Positions 5,572-13,977 of a stretch of DNA of 64,000 nt are shown piece by piece. The DNA lies in assembly GCF_010727475.1 (NCBI RefSeq), contig NZ_AP022567.1, positions 3,038,001 through 3,102,000 of the forward strand, in the 5' to 3' direction. Under the pieces are notes generated by a model. It was not told the DNA's origin, searched no databases, and saw only the letters and a program-made list of their open reading frames with translations. This DNA comes from Mycolicibacterium mageritense. GTDB lineage: Bacteria > Actinomycetota > Actinomycetes > Mycobacteriales > Mycobacteriaceae. The position numbers and the translations under genes were made by a program. Numbering within the stretch: position 1 is the first letter of the stretch; each line of letters starts with the position of its first letter.

Positions 5572-8172
5572 ATGCTAACACCAACCGACCCGTGGGGCGA
5601 CCTCCCACCACTGGGCGACGACGACGTTCCGCCCGACTATGACGACTACCCCGAGCCCGACGTACCTGATGTCGATGTGCGGGAATTGGAGCAAGCCGCT
5701 GAAGTTGACGGAGCCGACTCCGCAGGAGCGGACGACGCCGACGAGCCTTCTGCAGGCAGTGATTATCCCGTCCACGCGGACGGTCACCCTGGCGCTCCAA
5801 TGACTCTCCAGGATCGTGAGACGCTCATCAGCAAGCGCGGGCTCACCGAAACCTTCCTGTCCAGTCCTCACATCGCCGCCGCTGTCCGCTCGGTGCCTAC
5901 TGTCGGTGACCTTCCATCCCATTTGCGCTGGAGCACCGCCGATTCCACGAACTGCGGCGTGCTGTACCTGTGGCGCGACCCGAAGTCGGGAGCGGTCACC
6001 CCTCAGTTCCGCCCGCACACGCCGACCAACCCAGACGCGAAGTACGTCTTCCCGAAGGGCGCGGGCTCGCCCGTGTGGCTTGTCTCAGGTGAGCTGCCCG
6101 ACCTCAAGCACACGGTGTACGTGGTGGAGGGCACCAACCAAGCGCTGGCGTGGGCATGCGCCTTCGCCCATGACCCCTCGGTTGTCGTTGTCGCCATCGC
6201 GGGTTGCAACGGCGGCGTCAAGAACGGCGTCCTGCATTCGGGACTGGCGCACGTCGTCCGCCGCGCCTCCAAGGTCGTGGTGGTGCCTGACGGTGACGTG
6301 GCATCTAACCGCCGCGTGTACGACGCATACGCCACGCTCGGTGACCGCATCCGTGGATACATGCGCGCCCACGGGAACGGTGGACGGGCCACCGTGACCT
6401 TCGTCCAAATCCACGCCGACGCTGATGACCCCACAGCGGGCGCTGACGACCTTCTCGCGCAGACGCCCGAGCTGGATCGGCATGCGCTGCTCACCGAAAT
6501 GACCGCGCTGTCAATCACCACTCCATCGGAGGTACGCCCACCGGCTGACCGTCGCCGTCCAAAGTCCGCCGCTGCTACCGACACCGAGGACGATGGGGAG
6601 GTCTACTTCAGCCAGTTCGGCGGAGGGCTGCGCTCGAAGGCGTGCGCGAGCGCCGTGCAGGAGCGTCTCGACCTACTGCTGGACGCCCACAGCAGCGTGC
6701 TCTACACGTACGACGCCGAGGCGGGCATCTACGTCCCCGACCGTAATGCGGGCACCAAGCACCCGCCCGCCCCCATCGCCGACGTACTCACCGACCTCGT
6801 TGGGGATGACTACCGCTCGGGACATGTCGCCTCGGTACTCGATCATGTGCACAAGTCCCTCGCGAAGGAGGGACGGCTACTGCCTGAGAAGCCGCTGACA
6901 GATGGGCTGCTACCCACGCGTACCTGCCTGGTGGACATGGAGACTGGGGAGACATTCCCGCATGCGCCTGAGGCGCGGCTCGCGGCGAAGCTCAACGTCG
7001 AGTTCGACCCCGACGCCACGGCTCCGACCTTCGAGAAGTGGCTCGCCGAGGCGACGGGCCTGTCAGACGGTACCGATCAGGTAGCGATTGTTCTTGACGC
7101 GCTGACCACCTTGCTGGACACCGCATCAGGTATCAGCCTCCCGACGCTTGCGCTGTACTTCTACGGTCCTCCCCGCGCGGGTAAGGGCACCATGGGAAAG
7201 CTGATTCAGGCGATGGTTCCCGTGGAAGCACAGACGGCTATGTCGTTGGCGGACATGGCAGTTGCGAAACCCTTCGACACCGCAGTGTTGTACCGCAAGC
7301 TGCTCAACGTCTCAGGTGAGACCAGTGACAACTACATCGGCGACACCGCGCTGATGAAGCAGGTGTTCGGCGAGGATTACATCCGTGGCGAGCTGAAGTT
7401 CGGTAAGGCGTGGCCCTTCAAGAACACCGCCGCGACGGTGTTCATGGGTAACGACCTGCCGCACTTCAGCGACGTGTCGGGCGCTACTGGCGCGCGCATT
7501 CAACCCATTCGCTTCACCAAGACGCATGTGGGGCAGGAAGACCGCACGCTGTACCCGAAGCTGGAGGAGGAGCTGCCAGGCATCCTCAATCTCATCATTG
7601 CCGCATGGCGGGAGCGGAAGGCTCGCAAGGGCTCATTCCTTCCGGCTGCCCCTGAGGCGGTGGAGGCGTTCATCGAAGCGACCAACCCGGTTGCGGGATT
7701 CATGCGCGACCGCGTTGAGAAGGCACCTGATGGAGCATGGGCTGACCCCCGCACGGGGGTTCCCACCCAATCGGTGGAGCCTGAATGGGGAACGACCGTC
7801 ACCGAGCTGTATGCCGCATACCGCGCCTACTGCGAATCGACGGGCGGTAAGGCGCTCAAGCGTGACCGCTTCCTGAAGGCTATCTCCCGCGCCCCGTTCA
7901 GCATTCGTGACGGACGTACCCGCGCGACTGCCCAGCGCCGAGTCCTCGGTTGCCGCCTGGTCTCCGAGGACGACGACGCGCCGACCATCGCTACCTCTAA
8001 TGGACATGGTGGTGTGGATATCGCGCTCACCGCTTCCGAGGTGGAGGCGCGCGCTCTCCGCGAGGAGCAGGAGCGTGCCCGTGCGAAGGCGAACATCGAC
8101 CGCGTGGTGCGTATCGACACCTCGTCCGCGCGTACTGACGCGAACGCCTTCGGGGAAGGGGCGACGCTGTGA
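5572..8172 (+). CDS. Toprim-type primase / SF3 (D5-like) replicative helicase, 866 aa
   Basis: Residues 1-75 are acidic and low in complexity. Residues ~185-275 look like a Toprim/DUF3854-type domain: VYVVEGTNQALAWACA with its Glu, then VVVVPDGDVASNRR with the DGD. The C-terminal half is a phage/plasmid D5-type helicase. It has a Walker A at ~532-540 (GPPRAGKGT), the LNVSGETSDNYIGDTALMKQVFGED region and the VFMGNDLPHFSD motif near sensor 1. It would unwind and prime DNA for the family-A polymerase encoded two genes downstream. The start has GGAG eight bases upstream. The downstream gene overlaps by four bases. I consider this the replication protein of the element. Confidence 0.9.
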   Translation: MLTPTDPWGDLPPLGDDDVPPDYDDYPEPDVPDVDVRELEQAAEVDGADSAGADDADEPSAGSDYPVHADGHPGAPMTLQDRETLISKRGLTETFLSSPHIAAAVRSVPTVGDLPSHLRWSTADSTNCGVLYLWRDPKSGAVTPQFRPHTPTNPDAKYVFPKGAGSPVWLVSGELPDLKHTVYVVEGTNQALAWACAFAHDPSVVVVAIAGCNGGVKNGVLHSGLAHVVRRASKVVVVPDGDVASNRRVYDAYATLGDRIRGYMRAHGNGGRATVTFVQIHADADDPTAGADDLLAQTPELDRHALLTEMTALSITTPSEVRPPADRRRPKSAAATDTEDDGEVYFSQFGGGLRSKACASAVQERLDLLLDAHSSVLYTYDAEAGIYVPDRNAGTKHPPAPIADVLTDLVGDDYRSGHVASVLDHVHKSLAKEGRLLPEKPLTDGLLPTRTCLVDMETGETFPHAPEARLAAKLNVEFDPDATAPTFEKWLAEATGLSDGTDQVAIVLDALTTLLDTASGISLPTLALYFYGPPRAGKGTMGKLIQAMVPVEAQTAMSLADMAVAKPFDTAVLYRKLLNVSGETSDNYIGDTALMKQVFGEDYIRGELKFGKAWPFKNTAATVFMGNDLPHFSDVSGATGARIQPIRFTKTHVGQEDRTLYPKLEEELPGILNLIIAAWRERKARKGSFLPAAPEAVEAFIEATNPVAGFMRDRVEKAPDGAWADPRTGVPTQSVEPEWGTTVTELYAAYRAYCESTGGKALKRDRFLKAISRAPFSIRDGRTRATAQRRVLGCRLVSEDDDAPTIATSNGHGGVDIALTASEVEARALREEQERARAKANIDRVVRIDTSSARTDANAFGEGATL

Positions 8173-8891
8173 CCGCCTCTGTTAGCACGGAGCCGTCCCC
8201 CTTCGACCACCCCGCTCTGGTGCGGTGCGGTAAGCGATTCTGGACAGAGATGGCGAAGGTCGCTGTCTCTGTGCCGCTCCCTGATGTTCTCCCCACTGAC
8301 AACGAGTTTCGCCGCAATCTGCTTGCGCAGAAGCGGGAGGCGGACATCTTGCGCATCCCCGCCCAAGTGGCGCTGACACAGGTAGCTGAGTGGGTTGACC
8401 TGCCGCCTGAGTACGCGCGCGGATACCTTCGCGCCGTTCACCACCAGCTCGAAGCCTGCGGGCTCGTCCTGCTGGAGCGACGCCTCGGTGCTGTGGACAC
8501 CCTCGGTTCCGACCTGCCGTACGGCGGGGAGGGTATGTCCAAACGAGACAAGGTTGAGCTGGAGCGCGCCGCGAATGCCGCCGCCCAGGAAGCTAAGTCG
8601 GCTGCCCGTGAGCACAAGCGCCGTGTCAGTGAAATGCGTCGGGCGGAACGGGCGCTCACTGCCGCTGAGAAGCGCGTAGCGCGGGGCAAGGAGGGTGACG
8701 ACCTTGACGCCCTCACTGCGGCGCTCACAGCCGCACAGAGTGCCGTAGACGCGGCAGCGGCTGCCATCCCGCCTACTGAGCAAGCGCGCGACGCCTTGAG
8801 CGACCGCCTCGCCAATATCCAATTCCTACCCCTGGAGCGCATGGGCTACGCACCCATTCGCAACATCTCACCGAACGGAGCACGACCATGA
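8169..8891 (+). CDS. Hypothetical coiled-coil protein of the replication operon, 240 aa
   Basis: The first ~105 residues look globular and may be a winged helix (READILRIPAQVALTQVAEWVDLPPEYARGYLRAVHHQLEACGLVLLERR). Residues ~120-215 are Ala/Glu/Arg-rich heptad-like helix, almost certainly a coiled coil. GTG 8169 overlaps the primase stop, and its own TGA overlaps the polymerase ATG. It is therefore translated between primase and polymerase, and probably acts with them, for example as a loader or adaptor. I recognise no named family. Confidence 0.75.
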   Translation: MTASVSTEPSPFDHPALVRCGKRFWTEMAKVAVSVPLPDVLPTDNEFRRNLLAQKREADILRIPAQVALTQVAEWVDLPPEYARGYLRAVHHQLEACGLVLLERRLGAVDTLGSDLPYGGEGMSKRDKVELERAANAAAQEAKSAAREHKRRVSEMRRAERALTAAEKRVARGKEGDDLDALTAALTAAQSAVDAAAAAIPPTEQARDALSDRLANIQFLPLERMGYAPIRNISPNGARP

Positions 8892-10876
8892 CCACACCAA
8901 CCTCTGACCTTCGCACCTTGCTGCGTGCCCGCAAGCGCCAGACACTGTTCCTGCGGCACGGGGAGAGTCCCGCTGACGCCATCGCCAAGCTCCGCGCCTC
9001 GCTGCAAGGTGGCGGATTCCTCGCGTTCGACGTGGAGACCGACGCGCTGCATCCGTCCGATCCACGAGGCGCGACGACCTCGATTCAGCTCGGTAGCAAG
9101 TCCGTGGCGGTGCTGCTCGACCCGTCCGACCCCGCGCATGTATCGGCGGCACGGGAGATGCTCAACGACAAGACATTCACCCTCACAGCCCACAACGCCG
9201 CATTCGACATCCTGCGCCTGGTGCGCCTCGGGGTGTTCGACACTGTGCGCGACGCATGGAGGCGTACCTCTGACACCTTCATCCTGGGCATCCTCATCAC
9301 CAACCGCAACGGCAAGCTCGGTAACGCCGCATTGGACCTGAAGTCCCTGACAAAGGCGTGGTGCGGGGAGGCAGCCGTGTCAGCGGACGCGAAGCAAGAG
9401 CTGCAAGCGGTACAGAAGGCGATGGGGACCAAGGGTGTAGGTGGCTCTACGTGGAGCGCCTATGACCACATCATCGTCACCGAGGACGGCGATGTGGTGG
9501 GCGACCCGACCCATGGCAACACCTGGGCGCACATTCCACGGGACAACCCTGAGTTCATCACCTACTGCGCGGCGGACGTGTACGACTCAGCGCACCTCGC
9601 CGAGGCTCTCGACCCCGTTGCGCGCTCACTGTGGCCGGACAGGGTGAACGCCGAGCATCACGCCGCCTGCATGGTCACGGAGATGACTCACCGTGGCGTG
9701 CGGCTGGACGTGGAACTCACACGCAAGTTGAACCAGGAGGCGTACGTGACTCTGGGGGACGCTGAGAAGGTGTTCGCCGACCATGGAGTGCCGATGGTCA
9801 CGGCGAAGACCTCTGGCAATTCATCACCTGACAAGGAAGCCGTGGCGGCGGCTATTCGCGCCGAGGGCGTCCCCGTACCGACCAAGCGCACCAAGGACGG
9901 CAAGACCATCCCCGTGCTGGACAAGTCCGCATTGAAGGGGTACATCAAGGCGGGCTCGAAGGTGGCAACAGCCTTCCGTGCCTGGAACAAAGCCCACAAG
10001 GAAATCACCACCAACTACAGGCACTACCTGCGCACCACTGGCTCACGTGTGCACGCGGAAATCGTTGCCAATGAGGCGGTTACGGGACGTATGGCTTCCC
10101 GTTCGCCGAACCTCCAGAACGTGCCAGAGCCCGCGAAACCGTGCTTTGTCGCTGATCCTGGCATGGTCTTCATCAGCGCCGACTTCTCGTCCATCGAGAT
10201 GCGCGTCGCCGCAGCGGTGACAGGCGACCCGAAGCTCACATGGAATTACACCGAGCCGATTCCAGAAGATGCGTCCGAGCATGACGTGAAGTCCCGTGAC
10301 CCGTACTGGCTCATCGCCTGGGCGGTGTGGGGACCAGACGCCACGGTGGACGACCGCAAGCTCGCCAAGATCATCTGTCTGGCGCAGATGTACGGCGGCG
10401 GGCAGGACACTATCGCCGAGCAGGTGGACGAGGATATCGACCTGGTGTCGAAGGTGCTCAGCGCCAACCGCGCTCAGTTCCCGAAGTTGGGGGATTGGTT
10501 CTCGAAGAACGTCGAGCCGACCATCAACTCAGGGCGTCCCTTCTGGACGCTGCCCAGCGGGAGGTTTCAGACCATCGACCCCACACGCGCCTGGGCAGGA
10601 TTCAACCTGATGATGCAGGGGTTGGCGCGTGACCTGCTGCTGGGAGCCATGTTCCGCCTGGACGGTGCAGGCTTCGGGGAGTACATGCTCCTGCCGATTC
10701 ACGATGAAGTGCTGTTTCAGGTGCCAGCGGAGCAGGCGGAGGAGATGCTTCCACGCATCATCACCGCAATGGAGACGACCTTCCAAGGTGTCCCCATCAC
10801 CGTGGAGGCGAAGGTTCTCGGTACGCGATGGATTGAGAAGACGCACGCCCCGAAGACCCCCTACCGAGTCAACTAA
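8888..10876 (+). CDS. Phage/plasmid-type family-A DNA polymerase with 3'-5' exonuclease domain, 662 aa
   Basis: The N-terminal exonuclease domain has the DxE motif at 48-50 (FLAFDVETDAL), a second motif LTAHNAAFDILRL and a YCAADVYDS motif near 210-220. The polymerase domain shows NLQNVPEP, motif A at ~432 (ADFSSIEMRVAA), the O-helix RKLAKIICLAQMYGGG and the palm HDE motif at ~605-607. There is no 5' nuclease domain, so it resembles mycobacteriophage Pol I more than chromosomal PolA. The gene starts with ATGA overlap. Together with the primase-helicase and RNase H it gives the element its own replication machinery. Confidence 0.95.
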   Translation: MTTPTSDLRTLLRARKRQTLFLRHGESPADAIAKLRASLQGGGFLAFDVETDALHPSDPRGATTSIQLGSKSVAVLLDPSDPAHVSAAREMLNDKTFTLTAHNAAFDILRLVRLGVFDTVRDAWRRTSDTFILGILITNRNGKLGNAALDLKSLTKAWCGEAAVSADAKQELQAVQKAMGTKGVGGSTWSAYDHIIVTEDGDVVGDPTHGNTWAHIPRDNPEFITYCAADVYDSAHLAEALDPVARSLWPDRVNAEHHAACMVTEMTHRGVRLDVELTRKLNQEAYVTLGDAEKVFADHGVPMVTAKTSGNSSPDKEAVAAAIRAEGVPVPTKRTKDGKTIPVLDKSALKGYIKAGSKVATAFRAWNKAHKEITTNYRHYLRTTGSRVHAEIVANEAVTGRMASRSPNLQNVPEPAKPCFVADPGMVFISADFSSIEMRVAAAVTGDPKLTWNYTEPIPEDASEHDVKSRDPYWLIAWAVWGPDATVDDRKLAKIICLAQMYGGGQDTIAEQVDEDIDLVSKVLSANRAQFPKLGDWFSKNVEPTINSGRPFWTLPSGRFQTIDPTRAWAGFNLMMQGLARDLLLGAMFRLDGAGFGEYMLLPIHDEVLFQVPAEQAEEMLPRIITAMETTFQGVPITVEAKVLGTRWIEKTHAPKTPYRVN

Positions 10877-10935
10877 CCCCGCCTCGTAGAGCGTGTATCC
10901 ACCCGAAGTAGTAACCCTAATAAGGAGATTGAGAA

Positions 10936-11382
10936 ATGAACACCCCGCTGCTAACCCCGTCCACACCTGAGCAGTGGCGAATATACGCTGACACATGGCG
11001 CTGTTGGCTCTGCCAGATATCCCGTACCGCTTTGGAAGTCCCGTGGGACACAGCGCACGAGCCGCATATCAACCGCCATCTGGCGTTCCACGAGACCACG
11101 CCAGGTGACCCGTTCGACCTCCAGTACAAGATGTGGAGGGAGGCTCCCACCCTTGCCCGCCACTTCGTGTGCACCACCTGTCGGGCGGAGCACTCCAACC
11201 TGAATCTCACATGCGTGTACTGCTGGTACTTCCCCGTGGGGATGCCACCCGCCAGACTTGCGGTTCTAGACGACTGCACACGGTGCGACGTGGACTTCAC
11301 ACGGGAGCGGATCAAGGAACGCATCCGCGCCGAGATTAAGGACGCTAAGCGCCGCGACACTCGTGTCTACCGCGTCGCCTGA
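10936..11382 (+). CDS. Four-CxxC zinc protein, 148 aa
   Basis: Four CxxC knuckles occur in order: CWLC (~23), CTTC (~78), CVYC (~92) and CTRC (~113). That is enough for two zinc sites. Between the first two is a segment rich in His, Trp and Asp (EPHINRHLAFHETTPGDPF). The last 35 residues are strongly basic (RERIKERIRAEIKDAKRRD), consistent with binding nucleic acid. TAAGGAG precedes the ATG. It follows the polymerase with a 59-base gap, so it may be co-transcribed. No family recognised. Confidence 0.7.
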   Translation: MNTPLLTPSTPEQWRIYADTWRCWLCQISRTALEVPWDTAHEPHINRHLAFHETTPGDPFDLQYKMWREAPTLARHFVCTTCRAEHSNLNLTCVYCWYFPVGMPPARLAVLDDCTRCDVDFTRERIKERIRAEIKDAKRRDTRVYRVA

Positions 11383-11473
11383 GCTGCGGTTATCCGTGTA
11401 CCTAACCCGTATGACGCACGCCCACAGGTAGCCTCCCCGCAGTAGGGGACACCACTTTCTGAGGAGCCTGAGC

Positions 11474-11980
11474 ATGACGGACGCCGACCTGGAACTGCCT
11501 GCTGAGCTGGACACCTCCGACCCCGACGTGCTCGCGACGCTGCTGCACCGCGCGTTCTCAGAGGCGGACACAGCGGAGTTCCTCGAAGCGTTGGTGCAGA
11601 TCGGCGGTTCGCTTCCCGCTGGAGCGCTCGGTGGTTCCATACCCGAGGGCGAGTTCACTGTGAAATGCACTGACGCAGTGCGGGACGTACTCGCGAGCCT
11701 ACGAGGCACCAAACCCAAGCAGCAGATGCGTCGGAAAGTCCAACGCGCGCTTAGGATTATGCGCGACGCTGGACCCGAGCACCGCTCGTTGCAGTCGCAC
11801 CGATACCACAACCTGAAAGGTAAGAACGGCGAGGACGTGTGGGAGTCATACATTGAGCACAAGATCGCCAACGCGTGGCGCGCGTGGTGGTACTTCGTGC
11901 TGGACGAGCCCAACACCATCCTTGTCGCCGCTGTCGGACCTCATCCAAAGCGCAGCCTGACAGCTCTACCACCCCACTGA
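11474..11980 (+). CDS. RelE/ParE-like protein with N-terminal extension, 168 aa
   Basis: The C-terminal ~90 residues fit the RelE/ParE/YoeB toxin fold in pattern: VQRALRIMRDAGPEHRSLQSHRYHNLKG, WESYIEHKIANAWRAWWYFV, then ILVAAVGPHP as the last strand. The first ~70 residues are acidic and may be a fused antitoxin-like or regulatory segment. Canonical toxins of this fold are about 85-110 aa. No separate antitoxin gene flanks it; the next gene is the HTH of the restriction-modification locus. A solitary toxin, a fused toxin-antitoxin or a non-toxic relative are all possible. Based on pattern recognition only. Confidence 0.55.
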   Translation: MTDADLELPAELDTSDPDVLATLLHRAFSEADTAEFLEALVQIGGSLPAGALGGSIPEGEFTVKCTDAVRDVLASLRGTKPKQQMRRKVQRALRIMRDAGPEHRSLQSHRYHNLKGKNGEDVWESYIEHKIANAWRAWWYFVLDEPNTILVAAVGPHPKRSLTALPPH

Positions 11981-12074
11981 CCAGTACGTGGTGTCGAAGG
12001 GACGCCTTGCTGGTGTGTGATGATCAGTGGAGCTGGTGTGGCGGTTCACCTCATCAGTCACTCGCCTCACTGTT

Positions 12075-12086
12075 AAAGTCGACTTT
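12075..12086. promoter_or_regulatory. Palindrome AAAGTCGACTTT upstream of the restriction-modification operon
   Basis: A perfect 12-bp palindrome 38 bases before the first gene of the locus, beside a TTAAAGT stretch that could be a -10. Its centre is GTCGAC, the target of the XamI family. By eye this is the only GTCGAC in 1-29300. A methylation-sensitive operator is an attractive inference. Confidence 0.6.
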
Positions 12087-12123
12087 CGAGCAGCGGACGG
12101 CACGGCGGGGAGGCACTATAAGC

Positions 12124-12345
12124 ATGGTCAGTTCACCCAAGCGAGGACCACGCGGCGTTCTCAAGGACGCCATCCGCGCGTACCTGAGCAGCCTCAACGG
12201 CGAACCTGCGACAATCGCACAGATCACGGAAGCAACGAAGCCCGAAGTTGGCGAACGCCCGTCGTCGTCATACCGCTCCACGTTGCAGGATGAGAAATAC
12301 TTCGAGCGCGTCTCGCGTGGCGTTTTCCGCCTCAAGCAGGGCTGA
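12124..12345 (+). CDS. Winged-helix protein of the restriction-modification locus, 73 aa
   Basis: A single small domain with the pattern of the HARE/HB1-type winged helix often linked to restriction systems: LKDAIRAYLSSLNGEPATIAQITEATKP, then SSYRSTLQDEKYFERVSRGVFRL, ending with a short basic tail. The ATG has GGGGAGG about ten bases upstream. The gene ends three bases before the methylase GTG. It may regulate the operon or help DNA recognition by the enzymes. It is not a classic C-protein (Xre type), although a Xre gene follows the nuclease gene. Confidence 0.7.
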   Translation: MVSSPKRGPRGVLKDAIRAYLSSLNGEPATIAQITEATKPEVGERPSSSYRSTLQDEKYFERVSRGVFRLKQG

Positions 12346-12348
12346 CCA

Positions 12349-13977
12349 GTGTCGGTGGCTGGTGAGACCATCACTCGCATGGGAAGCGTGACAACTCTTG
12401 GTGACCTGGCACGTCTGTGTGCTGACCTGGGGGCTGATACTGCTGGAACGCTGACCCCGGACGAAGCCGCGCTCATCCCTTCGGGCAAATCACCGTTGAC
12501 TGCCGATGCCGTGCGGCGGTTGCGTCAGACCATCACGCGCGGCGGCGACCCGCTCGGCGACGCCTACTGCCGCATCGTCACGCCCGCCGACCGCCGCCCA
12601 TTGGGGCAGACCTATACCCCTTCGCCCATCATCGCGGCGATGACCTCCTGGGCTTCAGCACAAGGAGCGCCTGCCCGCATTGTGGACCCGGGCGCGGGAT
12701 CAGGACGCTACCTGCTGGCTGCGGCGAAGAAGTTCCCGAAGGCGTCGGTCGTCGCAGCCGAGTTGGACCCGATTGCCGCCCTCATGTTGCGCGCGAACAT
12801 CGCCGTCAACAAGCTGCAGGATCGGGTGGCGATCAACCTTGGCGACTACCGCGCCTTAGAGCTGCCTGACGTGGATGGACCGACGTTGTTCATCGGTAAC
12901 CCGCCGTATGTCCGCCATCACCAGATTGACCCCGAATGGAAGCAGTGGCTTCTGGACACCGCGAAGGCACGGGGATTCAAGGCGTCCGCTCTCGCAGGTC
13001 TGCACGTGCACTTCTTCCTCGCTACAGCAGAGTTGGGCAAGCCTGGTGATTTCGGGGCGTTCATCACGGGCAGCGAGTGGATGGACGTGAACTACGGCTC
13101 CCTTGTTCGCCAACTGCTGTTGGATGGCTTGGGTGGCGAATCCATCCACGTCCTAGACCCAAGCGCCGCACCGTTCGCCGATGCCCAAACCACAGGTGCC
13201 ATAACGTGCTTCAAGGTCGGTGCAGCTCCGACGAGCATGAAGCTACGCCGCGTGGACAAGGTGAGCGACCTGGGCAACTTGTCCAAGGGGCGCAAGGTGT
13301 CCCGTCAACGCCTGGCGGAGTCGTCGCGGTGGTCGGTGCTGACCCGCGTAACCCCGAAGCTGCCCCAAGGGTTTGTGGAGCTGGGCGAGCTGTGCCGCGT
13401 GCACCGTGGCGCAGTGACTGGTGCCAATGCTGTGTGGGTGAAGCGGCGCGACACCATCTCTCTTCCTGAATCGGTGCTGTACCCGTCCGTCACCAAAGCG
13501 CACGAGCTGTTCAGCGCAGGTGCGCGATTGGCGACTCCCGAGGGATTGAAGGTGGTCATCGACCTACCCGTGGACCTGGACGTGTTCGACGGTGATGAGC
13601 GTAAGCGGATTGATCAGTTCCTCCGAGTTGCCAAGCGGCACAAAGTGAACGAGGGATATATCGCCGCAACCCGCAAAGCCTGGTGGAGTGTTGGGTTGCG
13701 TACCCCCGCCCCGCTGCTGGCGACGTATATGGCGCGGCGTCCACCGACGTTCGTCCGCAACGACGCAGACGCACGGCACATCAACATCGCGCACGGGCTG
13801 TACCCACGAGAAACGTTCGCCGACGCAGTTCTCGACAATCTAGGCGAGTACCTGCGCACTTCCGTGTCCCTGACCGAGGGGCGCACGTACGCGGGCGGAT
13901 TGACGAAGTTCGAGCCCAAGGAAATGGAGCGCATTGCGGTGCCGAACGTCGAAATGCTGACAGCGGGAGTCGTGTAG
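12349..13977 (+). CDS. N6-adenine DNA methyltransferase (gamma-type order, XamI-like system), 542 aa
   Basis: The SAM-binding motif DPGAGSGRYLLAA begins at ~113. The catalytic NPPY motif is at 184-187 (FIGNPPYVRHHQ). Motif I before NPPY fits the gamma class of adenine methylases. The segment LGQTYTPSPIIAAMTSW upstream of motif I is typical of N6 methylases. The C-terminal ~250 residues would be the target recognition part. The gene overlaps the nuclease gene by one base. It should protect the host and element from the partner nuclease by methylating the adenine of the target, inferred to be GTCGAC. The exact start is uncertain: GTG 12349, GTG 12355 or ATG 12379. Confidence 0.9.
   Translation: MSVAGETITRMGSVTTLGDLARLCADLGADTAGTLTPDEAALIPSGKSPLTADAVRRLRQTITRGGDPLGDAYCRIVTPADRRPLGQTYTPSPIIAAMTSWASAQGAPARIVDPGAGSGRYLLAAAKKFPKASVVAAELDPIAALMLRANIAVNKLQDRVAINLGDYRALELPDVDGPTLFIGNPPYVRHHQIDPEWKQWLLDTAKARGFKASALAGLHVHFFLATAELGKPGDFGAFITGSEWMDVNYGSLVRQLLLDGLGGESIHVLDPSAAPFADAQTTGAITCFKVGAAPTSMKLRRVDKVSDLGNLSKGRKVSRQRLAESSRWSVLTRVTPKLPQGFVELGELCRVHRGAVTGANAVWVKRRDTISLPESVLYPSVTKAHELFSAGARLATPEGLKVVIDLPVDLDVFDGDERKRIDQFLRVAKRHKVNEGYIAATRKAWWSVGLRTPAPLLATYMARRPPTFVRNDADARHINIAHGLYPRETFADAVLDNLGEYLRTSVSLTEGRTYAGGLTKFEPKEMERIAVPNVEMLTAGVV

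Noticed and set aside
13683..13976. Longer start of the restriction endonuclease upstream of 13977
   Set aside because: The extra ~98 residues overlap the methylase 3' end and read as low-complexity Arg-rich sequence; GTG 13977 abuts the methylase stop.
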